From the NCBI RefSeq assembly GCF_017487405.1, contig NZ_CP062222.1:434001-498000 (forward strand): a stretch of 64,000 bases of DNA, written 5' to 3'. Of the stretch, positions 36,162 through 44,421 are shown one piece after another. How positions within the stretch are numbered: the stretch's first letter is position 1; each line of letters opens with the position of its first letter. The DNA is from Brevundimonas goettingensis. Its GTDB lineage: Bacteria > Pseudomonadota > Alphaproteobacteria > Caulobacterales > Caulobacteraceae. The position numbers and the translations under genes were made by a program. The notes beneath the pieces were generated by a model. The model was not told where the DNA came from. It did not search any database and saw only the letters and a list, made by a program, of their open reading frames with translations.

Positions 36162-37787
36162 ATGAAGACGCCGCCGGCTTCCGCCCTCCGCCTCCTGACC
36201 CTGGCCACCGCCGCGACGGCCGTGGTCTTCACCGCCTTTGACGCCGCCCCGGCCGCCGCCCAGACGGCTGCGCGGGTCGAGGCCCAGACGCGCCCGAACT
36301 TTGGCCTGCTGCTCAGCCCCTCGGCGGGGACGCGGAACCGCAACCACCGCCGATACAACTACCGGGACCACCGTCCGGACTACCGGCCCGACTGGCGTCC
36401 GGGTCCCGACGGCGGCTGGGGCCCCGGCTACGGCCCGGGCGCGGGACCGAACGAGGTCATCGTCCAGTGCGGCGGCAATCCCGGCAGCGGCGCCATCGAG
36501 AACGCGGTGCGCCGCGTCCCGGCGGGCGGCACCCTGACCATCCGCTCCAACGGCGGCGCCTGCGTCGGCTGGCTGAATATCGACAAGCCCATGACGGTGC
36601 GCGGCTCGGGAACCTATGCCGGCCAAGTGACGCTCCAGGCGCCCGAAGGCCTGCCCTGCATCACCGTGGCGCCGGGCGTGCGCGCCGTGATCCAGGACCT
36701 GGCCATGGCCGCGCCCACCGCCGGCGAGGCTCCCTGCGTGGCGGGCGACGAGGCGACGGTGGTGCTGGACCGCGTCTCCCTGCGCTACGTCGGCAATGAA
36801 TCGCCCTTCCTGATCCGGGGCGGCATCCTCGACATCCGCAACGCCTCGATCGACGCCCAGACCATGTCGCCCGCCATCCTGGTCGAGGACGGCACCCTGA
36901 CGGCCGTCAGCGTCAATGTGATCAACGCCCAGTCGGGCATCGAGGTCGCGCCCGGCTCGGGCGGCCCCTCGCTGATCAACTCCGTCTATCTGACCGGTGA
37001 GAAGAACCCGTCCAACTTCGGCCCGCGCTCCATCGGGGTGAACGTTCGTTCGCGTCGTTCGCTCGGCGAGCTGAACATCGTGAACAGCCGGATCTGCGGC
37101 TATAATGAGGGCGTCGCCGTCGACGGCGTGCGCGTCAATGTCCAGGGCTCAAAGGTCTGCCTCGCCGACAAGGGTCTGGTCGTCTATGGCGGCGAGCTGA
37201 AGCTCGACGATTCCCGCGTCCGCGCCCGCTACGTCGGGGTCTATGCCGACGCCGGCCGTGCGGTGGTGACCGCCAGCATCTTCTCCGGCGTCGACCGGCC
37301 CTTTGAATCCGGTCCGCGCGGTGACGTCGACGCCAGCAACAACCGCCTGTGGTCGCGCAGCGACATCTGCCGCCCTGACTTCCGCGACGAGTATCGCGGC
37401 CGCTACAGCCCCGATTGGGGCGGCCGCCGCCGTGACGACCGCTTCTCCTGCATGACCCGGCCCTATCCGCAGGAGTGGTGGGCCGAGGAGGAGGGGGCGA
37501 TGGGCCTGCCCTATGTCAATGACGCCTACGTCCTGCCGGGCATGGGGCGGTTCAACTCCGGCTGCGGCTGGTACACCCGCGACGGCGGCTTCATCGACGA
37601 CACCCGCTACTACGGCGAAGCCCGCTGGGGTCGGCGCAACCCGCCGCTGCCCTATGCCAACGACCCCCGATACGACCGTGGCTGGATCCGCCAGCAGGAG
37701 CGTCTGCGCGAGACCTGGTGCAGCGCCCCGAGCCGTGGCGGCTTCGGCCTGCTCAATCCGGTCGCGCCGATTGTGACGCCCTACTGA
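36162..37787 (+). CDS. Exported right-handed beta-helix protein
   Basis: A 541-residue exported protein. The signal peptide spans about residues 1-35 (ending AAPAAAQ). A low-complexity stretch rich in Arg, Pro, Gly and Tyr follows (residues 60-100). Residues about 105-390 form a parallel beta-helix like pectate-lyase/NosD folds: IVQCGGNPGSGAIENAVRRVPAGGTLTIRSNGG, AILVEDGTLTAVSVNVINAQSGIEVAP, VNSRICGYNEGVAVDGVRVNVQGSKVCLADKGLVVYGG. The last 150 residues are aromatic and Arg-rich. No catalytic residues are evident, so a surface or polysaccharide-binding role is possible. It follows the Sel1 gene in the same operon. Confidence 0.78.
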   Translation: MKTPPASALRLLTLATAATAVVFTAFDAAPAAAQTAARVEAQTRPNFGLLLSPSAGTRNRNHRRYNYRDHRPDYRPDWRPGPDGGWGPGYGPGAGPNEVIVQCGGNPGSGAIENAVRRVPAGGTLTIRSNGGACVGWLNIDKPMTVRGSGTYAGQVTLQAPEGLPCITVAPGVRAVIQDLAMAAPTAGEAPCVAGDEATVVLDRVSLRYVGNESPFLIRGGILDIRNASIDAQTMSPAILVEDGTLTAVSVNVINAQSGIEVAPGSGGPSLINSVYLTGEKNPSNFGPRSIGVNVRSRRSLGELNIVNSRICGYNEGVAVDGVRVNVQGSKVCLADKGLVVYGGELKLDDSRVRARYVGVYADAGRAVVTASIFSGVDRPFESGPRGDVDASNNRLWSRSDICRPDFRDEYRGRYSPDWGGRRRDDRFSCMTRPYPQEWWAEEEGAMGLPYVNDAYVLPGMGRFNSGCGWYTRDGGFIDDTRYYGEARWGRRNPPLPYANDPRYDRGWIRQQERLRETWCSAPSRGGFGLLNPVAPIVTPY

Positions 37788-37804
37788 TCCGCGAAGCGAT
37801 GGGC

Positions 37805-38971
37805 TCAGCCGCCCATCGCGTCTCGCGCCCGGCCCAGCCGCAGGATCGCCTTGTCCAGCACGGCGTCGGCCTTGGCAAAGCACAGGCGGATGATGCCGGT
37901 GGGGCGGTCCGCGCCGGTCATGAAGGCCGAGACCGGGATGGCCGCGATCCCGAACTCCGTCACCAGCCGGCGGCAGACCTTCTCGTCGTCCAGATCGATC
38001 CCCGAGGCCCTCAGGTCCACGCACAGGAAGTAGGTCCCCTCGCTGGCGGTCGTGATGAAACCCTGGGCCGCCAGACCCGAGGCCAGCCGGTCGCGCGACT
38101 GCTGCAGTTCGGCGCGCATGGCCGTGAACCGGTCCGCGGGCCAGGCCAGCCCCTGCGCGACCGCGCTCTGCAGGTTGGGGGCGGTGGCGAAGGTCAGGAA
38201 CTGGTGCGCCTTGGCGACCGGATCGACGACCTCGGGCGCGCCGCAGACGAAGCCGATCTTCCAGCCGGTCAGGCCGAACATCTTGCCCGCCGAGCCGATC
38301 TTCAGGGTGCGCTCCGCCATCCCGGGCTCGGCCAGCAAGGATCTGTGCGTCCGGCCGTCGAAGATCACATGCTCCCAGACTTCGTCGCTGATGGCGATCA
38401 GGTCGTGCCGGACGCAGAAGCGGGCGACGGTCGCCACCTCTTCCGCGTCGAAGGCCCGGCCGGCGGGGTTCAGCGGGTTGTTGAACATCAGGGCCCGGGT
38501 CTTCGGCCCCGCGATCCCGGCCAGCAGGCCCTCGGTGATGCGCCACTCCGGCGGGCTCAGCCGCACCCGCACGACGACCCCGCCGGCCCGCTCGATCAGC
38601 GGCACATAGGCGTCATACACGGGCTCGAAGACCACCACCTCGTCGCCGGGCTGGACCACCGCCAGTACCGAGGCGGCGATGGCCTCGGTCGCGCCCGAGG
38701 TGATCAGCACCCCCTCGGGCGTCAGGGGAACGCCCTGTAGCCGCCCATAGTGTTCGACCACGGCGGCCTGAAGCTCGGGCAGGCCGCGCGAGGGGGCGTA
38801 CTGGTTCGAGCCGTGGATCACCGCCTCGGCCGCCGCCCGCCTCAGATCCTCCGGCCCCGGAGCGTCGGGGAAGCCCTGGCCGAGGTTGATCGCGCTGTGC
38901 GTCCTCGCCAGCCCCGACATAGTCTCGAAGACGGTCACCGGCATGTTCTGGAAGACGGGATGGAAGCGCAT
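37805..38971 (-). CDS. Class I/II PLP-dependent aminotransferase (MtnE/YbdL-like)
   Basis: A 388-residue fold-type I aminotransferase. Visible marks are SAINLGQGFPDAPGPEDLRRAA, NQYAPSRGLPELQAAVVEHY, TSGATEAIAASVLAV, FNNPLNPAGRAFDAEEV, ISDEVWEHVIFDG and the PLP lysine in KIGSAGKMFGLTGWKIGF, then IRLCFAKAD with the substrate-binding Arg. The pattern is that of methionine and kynurenine aminotransferases (YbdL, MtnE, KAT). The exact amino donor is not determined. ATG 38971 starts the conserved region. Convergent with the beta-helix gene; divergent from a 45-residue membrane peptide. Confidence 0.88.
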   Translation of the reverse strand: MRFHPVFQNMPVTVFETMSGLARTHSAINLGQGFPDAPGPEDLRRAAAEAVIHGSNQYAPSRGLPELQAAVVEHYGRLQGVPLTPEGVLITSGATEAIAASVLAVVQPGDEVVVFEPVYDAYVPLIERAGGVVVRVRLSPPEWRITEGLLAGIAGPKTRALMFNNPLNPAGRAFDAEEVATVARFCVRHDLIAISDEVWEHVIFDGRTHRSLLAEPGMAERTLKIGSAGKMFGLTGWKIGFVCGAPEVVDPVAKAHQFLTFATAPNLQSAVAQGLAWPADRFTAMRAELQQSRDRLASGLAAQGFITTASEGTYFLCVDLRASGIDLDDEKVCRRLVTEFGIAAIPVSAFMTGADRPTGIIRLCFAKADAVLDKAILRLGRARDAMGG

Positions 38972-39114
38972 GGGACGAACGAAGCCCGGGAACGCCCCGG
39001 TTTCAAGGCCGGAAGACACCCGTTTGGGTTCTTATAACTTTGGTATGGGTTTTGATTAACCCTGTTCCTCAACGGCTCCGCTTGTGGGCAGGTATTCGTC
39101 GGGAGGACTAAAAA

Positions 39115-39252
39115 ATGCTGATTCTGATGTCCGTTATCGCGCCTGTGGTCGTCGCCTGCTTCATCCTGCCGACGATCCGCGACACCCTGATCATCCACGA
39201 CCGCCTCTACGGCCGACATCGGGTGCGCAAGCAGGATCGCGATCCGCGCTGA
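39115..39252 (+). CDS. Forty-five-residue single-span membrane peptide
   Basis: A small open frame: a hydrophobic segment (residues 2-24, MSVIAPVVVACFILPT) followed by a basic tail (IHDRLYGRHRVRKQDRDPR). GGGAGGAC lies seven bases upstream of the ATG, a good ribosome-binding site. The layout, one helix with a positively charged inside, is that of bacterial small membrane proteins. It ends eight bases before the tRNA gene on the other strand. No family is known to me. Confidence 0.55.
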   Translation: MLILMSVIAPVVVACFILPTIRDTLIIHDRLYGRHRVRKQDRDPR

Positions 39253-39259
39253 GGGCGAC

Positions 39260-39335
39260 TGGTAGGCCTGGAGGGACTCGAACCCCCAACCAGACCGTTA
39301 TGAGCGGTCGGCTCTAACCATTGAGCTACAGGCCC
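39260..39335 (-). tRNA. tRNA with CAT anticodon, probably tRNA-Ile2
   Basis: A 76-base cloverleaf with encoded CCA (39260-39262 on the plus strand reads TGG). The acceptor GGGCCTG pairs with CAGGCCT, the anticodon stem GACCG/CGGTC holds loop CTCATAA, so the anticodon is CAT, and the T arm has TTCGAGT. A CAT tRNA is Met or the lysidine-modified Ile2. The acceptor pairs C4-G69 and C5-G68 are those TilS recognises in Ile2, and the D loop is the short form, so Ile2 is favoured over elongator Met. Confidence 0.85.
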
Positions 39336-39530
39336 CCAAGGTCGAACGGTGGGCCTAGCAGGGGATGGGCCGGCTGCAAAGCCGCCTGCAGTCTGTCGGC
39401 GATTTCATCCCGATGAACAAAGCCTGACCGTAGTCCTGACGTCGTCGTTCAGGAGGAAGGGTCCAAAGGAACGCTCAGGACGGTCACGCATTTCGCGGGC
39501 CGTTGCAGGATCGTTCCCAGGAGACCCCAG

Positions 39531-40292
39531 ATGACCCTCAAATTTCGCACACTGGCCGTCGGCGGCGCCCTGATGGTCGCGACCGCCCTGACGGCCCCGG
39601 CGGCCTTCGCCCAGTCCGTGGGCAATGCGCCCGTCTCGAGCACCATCCAGATGGTCCAGACCCAGCCGTCGCTGAACCTGTCGGCGACGGGCGAGGTCAA
39701 GGTCGCGCCCGACATGGCCACCATCACCTTCGGCGTGGTCACCGAGGCCCAGACGGCCCAGGAGGCCATGGCCCAGAACGCGACGCAGATGACGCGCGTC
39801 GCCGCCGCCCTGCGCCGGGCCGGCATCGCCGAGCGCGACATCCAGACCTCGGGCCTGAACCTCCAGGCCCAGTACGACTACGTCCAGAACGAACCGCCGA
39901 AGCTGCGCGGCTATCAGGCGACCAACCGGGTCACGGTCAACATCAACGACCTGACCAGGGTCGGGACCACCGCCGACGCCGTCGTCGCCGCCGGGGTCAA
40001 CCAGATCGACGGCATCTCGTTCGGGCTCAAGGACCCGAAGACGGCCGAGGATCAGGCCCGCCGTCTGGCCGTCCAGGCCCTGCAGGCCAAGGCGCGGCTC
40101 TATGCCGAGGCGCTCGGCGTCCAGCTGGGCGGCATCCGCTCGCTGAACGAGGGTGGCGGCTATACGCCCCAGCCGCCGATGCCGGTCTTCGCCATGGCGC
40201 GGATGCAGTCCGCGGGCGCCGATTCGACTCCGGTCTCGGCCGGCGAGCTGTCGGTGAAGATCGACATCACGGGCGTCTACGACATCCGTTAA
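39531..40292 (+). CDS. SIMPL domain (DUF541) exported protein
   Basis: A 253-residue protein with a signal peptide (residues 1-27, ending AAFAQ) and one SIMPL domain: LNLSATGEVKVAPDMATITFGVVTEAQTAQEAMAQNATQMTRVAAALRRAGIAERDIQTSGLNLQAQYDY, YQATNRVTVNINDLTRVGTTADAVVAAGVNQIDGISFGLKDP, ARRLAVQALQAKARLYAEALGVQLG. Such proteins are periplasmic, form multimers and have been tied to stress tolerance (BP26 type), with no known catalysis. CCAGGAGA precedes the ATG. Confidence 0.88.
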   Translation: MTLKFRTLAVGGALMVATALTAPAAFAQSVGNAPVSSTIQMVQTQPSLNLSATGEVKVAPDMATITFGVVTEAQTAQEAMAQNATQMTRVAAALRRAGIAERDIQTSGLNLQAQYDYVQNEPPKLRGYQATNRVTVNINDLTRVGTTADAVVAAGVNQIDGISFGLKDPKTAEDQARRLAVQALQAKARLYAEALGVQLGGIRSLNEGGGYTPQPPMPVFAMARMQSAGADSTPVSAGELSVKIDITGVYDIR

Positions 40293-40407
40293 GCCGACCC
40301 GACGGAAGGGCGGGGCTGCGTGATCGCGGCCCCGCCTTGCGTCGATTTCACTTGAGGCCGGGCGGCGCGCGGGGGACCTTCGACCCTCACCGTTCGGAGC
40401 CTCCCTC

Positions 40408-41676
40408 ATGATCCGCAGCCTCGGCCTCGCCGTCGTCTCCACCGCCGTGATGGCGTCCGCCGCGATGGCCCAGACTGCAGACCCTGCGGGCGAGGCGAGG
40501 GTGCTGGAGATCCTCAAAACCACGCCCCTGATCGACGGGCACAACGACCTGCCCTGGGCCCTGCGCGAGAAGCACAGCAACGATCCCTATGCCGTGGACC
40601 TGACCACCGACCTGACAGCGACGGGCCTGCATACCGACATCCCCCGGCTGCGCGCGGGCGGGGTTGGGGGCCAGCTGTGGTCGGTCTATGTGCCCGCCGA
40701 CATCACGCCCGCCGAGGCGGTCAAGGAGACCTTCGAACAGATCGACACGGTCCGCCGGATCGTCGCCGCCCATCCGGACGTGTTCGAACTGGCCACGACC
40801 GCCGCCGACATCGAGCGCATCCACAAGGCCGGAAAGATCGCCAGCCTGATCGGCATGGAGGGCGGTTATTCGATCGACGACTCCCTGGGCCTGTTGCGGG
40901 AGTTTCAGGCCGCCGGCGCGCGCTACATGACCCTGACCCATTCGAAGACGACCTCATGGGCCGACAGCGCCACCGACGCGCCGAAATGGGGCGGGCTCAA
41001 TCCGTTCGGCGAGGCGGTGGTCCATGAGATGAACCGCATCGGCATGATGGTCGACCTGTCCCATGTGTCGGAAGAGACGATGCTGGACGCCATCCGGGTG
41101 TCGGAGGCGCCGGTGATCTTCTCCCACTCCTCGGCGCGGGGGGTCACCAACAACCGGCGCAACGTGCCTGACAGGGTGCTGAGGCTGATGCCCGCGAACG
41201 GCGGCATCGTCATGGTCACCTTCGTGCCGGGCTTCGTGAGCGCGGCCATCGCCGACTGGAACCGGCAGATGGGCGAGGAGGCGACCCGCCTCGGCGTAGA
41301 CCCGGGCGCCGAGCCTCTGGACCCCGCCCTGGCCGCCTGGGCCGAAGCCCATCCGCGCCCCCACGCCACGGTCGCCGACGTCGTCGCCCACATCCAGCAT
41401 GTGCGCGAGGTGGCGGGCATCGACCATGTGGGGCTGGGCGGCGACTTCGACGGGGTCGAGAGCCTGCCCGACGGCATCACCGGCGTGGACGCCTATCCGG
41501 AAATCCTGGCCGCCCTGATGGCCGCCGGATGGAGCGAGGCCGACATCCGCAAACTGGCCGGCGAGAACCTGCTGCGCGTCATGCGGGCGGTCGAGGCCGT
41601 GGCCCGGTCCAAGGCCGACGAACGGCCGGGGATGGCGGTGAATGCGGCGATGGGGGCGGCCGCCGCGGCCGGGTGA
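40408..41676 (+). CDS. Membrane dipeptidase, M19 renal dipeptidase family
   Basis: A 422-residue exported zinc dipeptidase. The signal peptide is about residues 1-21 (ending AAMAQ). Zinc-binding marks are TPLIDGHNDLPWALRE (HxD), GMEGGYSID (bridging Glu), DLSHVSEETM and FSHSSARGVTNNRRNVPD (His), and HVGLGGDFDGV (Asp). These cleave dipeptides, including those from cell-wall turnover or with D-amino acids. The C terminus is Ala-rich. The stop lies two bases before the tandem hairpins at 41678. Confidence 0.9.
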   Translation: MIRSLGLAVVSTAVMASAAMAQTADPAGEARVLEILKTTPLIDGHNDLPWALREKHSNDPYAVDLTTDLTATGLHTDIPRLRAGGVGGQLWSVYVPADITPAEAVKETFEQIDTVRRIVAAHPDVFELATTAADIERIHKAGKIASLIGMEGGYSIDDSLGLLREFQAAGARYMTLTHSKTTSWADSATDAPKWGGLNPFGEAVVHEMNRIGMMVDLSHVSEETMLDAIRVSEAPVIFSHSSARGVTNNRRNVPDRVLRLMPANGGIVMVTFVPGFVSAAIADWNRQMGEEATRLGVDPGAEPLDPALAAWAEAHPRPHATVADVVAHIQHVREVAGIDHVGLGGDFDGVESLPDGITGVDAYPEILAALMAAGWSEADIRKLAGENLLRVMRAVEAVARSKADERPGMAVNAAMGAAAAAG

Positions 41677-42126
41677 AGTGGCACGGCGCCGCCCTGAAAA
41701 AACAGTGCCACCGTGCCAAACCGTGCCGGAAGTGGCGGAGTCAGTCCGCGAAAAACACCGCCACACCGCCAAATCCCGCCAACACCATCAGGCGATTTCA
41801 ACGGGTTAGGGTTTCGGGCGCCTGGCGGACCGCCAGATTATGCGAAATTCGGACGCCGGACCTGAGGACGGTTCGGGAGGGGGCTTGATGTCAAAGACCG
41901 CGCTGGAGGTGGGAGGGTAAGGGCGAGGGCGCAAGGTGTATATGGGAATAAATTCCTTACCTCGCCGTCCGGTCCCTCAACAGCTAGCCGCTGCCGTCAG
42001 AGCACATTCTCTGGTCCGAAACGCGCCGGTATTCGGGCGCTCCGAGCTTACGAAGTCGATGCTTGATTGGCCTCTAGGATTCGTCCCGCGAATCTGCCCT
42101 ATCTTGGCAGTCCTAGGTTGAGGGGC
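41677..42126. other. 450-base intergenic region at the left edge of the accessory island
   Basis: No gene was seen. From left: the tandem hairpins (41678-41764), a 15-base palindrome CTGGCGG-A-CCGCCAG (41822-41836), then from about 41890 a fall in G+C, a short AT-rich stretch (TATATGGGAATAAATT near 41940) that may hold a promoter, and a hairpin GATTCG/CGAATC near 42077. Base composition here marks the start of foreign DNA. Confidence 0.5.
41678..41764. repeat. Tandem pair of related hairpins with compensatory changes
   Basis: Two copies of a 54-base unit start at 41677 and 41731. Stem 1 is GTGGCAC/GTGCCAC (41678-41684, 41705-41711); stem 2 is GTGGCGG/CCGCCAC (41732-41738, 41758-41764). Both loops end in GAAAAA(A)CA and both stems are followed by related runs (GTGCCAAACCGTGCC and CCGCCAAATCCCGCC). 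The two arms differ at matching positions so that pairing is kept, which indicates that the fold is selected. Confidence 0.55.
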
Positions 42127-43005
42127 ATGATGGCTTACAAAGCGAACGTCGTTTCCGTCATGATCGCTTCTCCCAGCGATGTGCCCACCGAGAGGGCGCT
42201 CGTTCGCCAAATCCTGACCGAATGGAATGACGTCTATTCGAAGCGAGAGGCCCTTGTTCTGATGCCGGTTGGCTGGGAAACGCATTCCTCGCCCGAGCTA
42301 TCGGGACGCCCCCAAGACATGATCAACGAGCGTCTACTGGCTGATGCAGACCTTCTAATTGGGATATTCTGGACACGGGTGGGCAGTGACACTGGCAAGG
42401 CTATCAGTGGGTCAATCGAAGAGATAGATCGCCACAGAAAGGCAGGTAAGCCCGTTATGATCTACTTTTCCGAAGCTCCTGTGCGTCCGGACAGCGTAGA
42501 TCGTGAACAGTATGAGAAGCTGAAGGAGTTCAAAAGCTGGGCGATGACTGAAGGACTCGTTCAGACCTATCAAAGCCTCGACGACTTTAGGATGAAACTT
42601 CAGCGACAAGTTCCGCTCGCGCTTCAGCAAAACCCCTATTTGCAGTCGGTTATTGGGGCCGCCGAGGGCGGTTATGTTACGGTGAATCTTGACCCGGATA
42701 TGGGTTCTTTCCGGTCGGCGGAGCCTTCTCTGTCAGAAGCCGCTGCGGCCTTGCTCCGAAGCGCCGTTCAGGACGGGACCATAATGGTCCTTCGGACGCT
42801 AGGCGGAACGCACGTCCAAGCTGGGCGGGAGACTTTTGGCGACAACAGTCCCCGAGACACCGCGCGCTGGACAGGAGCGGTTGAGGAACTAGTAAAAAGG
42901 GGATTCCTCTCTGACAGAGGTCACAAGGGGCAGCTATTCGCCGTAACCAACGCAGGTTTCGAGTACGCCGAGGAGATTGGGTATCCGATCGGCACCACCT
43001 TGTAG
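42127..43005 (+). CDS. DUF4062 domain protein
   Basis: A 292-residue protein. Residues 5-180 are a DUF4062 domain: VVSVMIASPSDVPTERALVRQILTEWNDVYSKREALVLMPVGWETHSSPELSGRPQDMINERLLADADLLIGIFWTRVGSDTG, then GSIEEIDRHRKAGKPVMIYFSEAPVRPDSVDREQYEKLKEFK. This resembles a TIR/nucleoside-deoxyribosyltransferase-like Rossmann fold. The C-terminal 100 residues look like a winged helix (WTGAVEELVKRGFLSDRGHKGQLFAVTNAGFEYAEEIG). DUF4062 proteins are often in defence or signalling islands. G+C is clearly below that of the neighbours and codon choice is different, so it was probably acquired. An ATG at 42130 is an alternative start. Confidence 0.82.
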   Translation: MMAYKANVVSVMIASPSDVPTERALVRQILTEWNDVYSKREALVLMPVGWETHSSPELSGRPQDMINERLLADADLLIGIFWTRVGSDTGKAISGSIEEIDRHRKAGKPVMIYFSEAPVRPDSVDREQYEKLKEFKSWAMTEGLVQTYQSLDDFRMKLQRQVPLALQQNPYLQSVIGAAEGGYVTVNLDPDMGSFRSAEPSLSEAAAALLRSAVQDGTIMVLRTLGGTHVQAGRETFGDNSPRDTARWTGAVEELVKRGFLSDRGHKGQLFAVTNAGFEYAEEIGYPIGTTL

Positions 43006-43153
43006 CTGCCGCTAACCCAATTGGGTGGTTTATTTCCTCCGAGACGTTTTCCAAGCAGCCGTGCGTCAGATCGAGAAAACTGACTGTAGAATTTGACTAA
43101 GGGGCTATCGAACCGCAGCTGTTGATTGACCAAGACCGGGACTGGGCGCGCGT

Positions 43154-43720
43154 ATGATGGCTTTAGGCGGCGGCAGGCGGGCCGAACTCGCTGACCAAAT
43201 CCATTATGAGACCGCCTGCCTCGTGATTGAGCAGCAGGAAGCCATTCGGCAAATATGGGCCGATCAGGCCGCCAAAGGGTTGCTGTTCAGCGGTGCGACA
43301 GCCAAGCGCGCTATCGGCTCCGCCGAGGCTCTCGGAGAAAAGCTGGTCGCCAGTGGGCTTGAGAAGCTGGAGTTGGCCTGCCGAGGGGCATGGGTGAGCC
43401 GTAGCCAACTCAAAGGCATTACCAGGGACGAGGTGAGCAAAGGCATAGGACGGCTGGCCGAAGTCACACTTGATGCGGTGAAGAAGCTCAAGATCGAAGG
43501 TGACGCGCTGAAGGAATGCGAGCGGCTGCTTGAGGGAGCTAGGGGCCGGCTATTGCGTAAGGCCGATGATCATTTCGCGGGTTGGACCTTGGGGGCGAAG
43601 ACTTGGGTTGAACGACATCCGTTTTTCAAATGGGCAGGAGTTTCCCTAGCGGGGGGAGCCGGTTCGGTTCTGCTCGCCGTTTTGGGAGCATGGATCATCA
43701 AGAAGATGGGACTGAACTAG
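43154..43720 (+). CDS. Helical protein with C-terminal membrane anchor, unknown family
   Basis: A 188-residue protein I do not recognise. It is mostly charged helix (residues 5-150: ELADQIHYETACLVIEQQEAIRQIWADQAAK, SAEALGEKLVASGLEKLEL, RLAEVTLDAVKKLKIEGDALKECERLL), then a conspicuous HPFFKWAGVSLAGGAGSVLLAVLGAWIIKKMGLN tail with a glycine-rich membrane helix (about 160-183). This is a tail-anchored layout, seen in pore-forming or membrane-attached effectors. It follows the DUF4062 gene by 148 bases on the same strand and shares its lower G+C. No promoter is obvious between them. Confidence 0.6.
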   Translation: MMALGGGRRAELADQIHYETACLVIEQQEAIRQIWADQAAKGLLFSGATAKRAIGSAEALGEKLVASGLEKLELACRGAWVSRSQLKGITRDEVSKGIGRLAEVTLDAVKKLKIEGDALKECERLLEGARGRLLRKADDHFAGWTLGAKTWVERHPFFKWAGVSLAGGAGSVLLAVLGAWIIKKMGLN

Positions 43721-43781
43721 AAGCTTGGGATTTTGATCCGGAAGGGCCTGACGGTAGACGGGGTTCGATAGGGCGAAACCC

Positions 43782-44222
43782 CTACCGCACCTGCCTCAAC
43801 CCCTCCCAAAGCCCGATCCCGGCGCTGACCGACAGGTTCAGCGAACGCGTCTCGGGGCGAATCGGGATGAAGACGCGGGCGTCGGCGGCGGCGTGGACAT
43901 AGTCGGGGGCGCCGACCGTCTCGCGACCGAACAGCAACACGTCGTCGGGTTCGAAAACGAAGTTCGACAGACTGGTCGCGCCCTTCGTCGTGAAGAGAAC
44001 GAGCCGGCCCGGAGCGCGGTCGCGCTGGAACGCATCCCAGTCGGAATGCCGTGTCATATGGCCCAGAGGGCCGTAGTCGAGGGCGGCGCGCTTCATGGCG
44101 CGGTCGTCGAAACGGAAGCCGACCGGCTCGATCACATGCAGCTGGACGCCGAAACAGGCGCCCAGCCGGATGCAGGCGCCGACATTCTGAGGGATGTCCG
44201 GTTGAAAAAGGGCGAGACGCAT
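43782..44222 (-). CDS. trmL: tRNA (cytidine(34)-2'-O)-methyltransferase TrmL
   Basis: A 146-residue SPOUT methyltransferase that 2'-O-methylates the wobble base of tRNA-Leu. It starts RLALFQPDIPQNVGACIRLGACFGVQLHVIEPVGF and has the trefoil-knot SAM motifs DDVLLFGRETVGAP and RVFIPIRPETRSLNLSVSAGIGLWEGLRQ, matching E. coli TrmL (YibK) in length and order. It is divergent from petA, the usual neighbour in Caulobacter relatives, and marks the right edge of the accessory island. Confidence 0.93.
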   Translation of the reverse strand: MRLALFQPDIPQNVGACIRLGACFGVQLHVIEPVGFRFDDRAMKRAALDYGPLGHMTRHSDWDAFQRDRAPGRLVLFTTKGATSLSNFVFEPDDVLLFGRETVGAPDYVHAAADARVFIPIRPETRSLNLSVSAGIGLWEGLRQVR

Positions 44223-44421
44223 TCTAAGCCCCTAATACGCGTGGCCTGGGGGCTTGTCGCGGTCCAATTTGCGACTGTTTCGCAAGAAGCATCAGCGACT
44301 TGCGGTGACCGACCGCGGGGGAGGGCCGGGTTAACCCGCGTGACTCGCAAACGACATACTGCCGACGTGACGGCTCCACTTTCGGGTGTCCGGGGACGAC
44401 GGCCAATAAGAGGGTGAAACG

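Noticed and set aside
41917-41965. Pseudoknot from GTAAGG/CCTTAC and GCGAGG/CCTCGC
   Set aside because: The arms are short and in an order that needs a pseudoknot; in this AT-rich promoter-like stretch chance is enough.
39260-43790. Island integrated at the tRNA gene
   Set aside because: The low-GC island begins 2.6 kb from the tRNA, two normal genes lie between, no integrase is present, and no copy of the tRNA 3' end was seen near 43.8 kb.
43730-43790. Terminator between the island and trmL
   Set aside because: GGGGTTCG and CGAAACCCC pair with a bulge, but there is no T-run on either strand.
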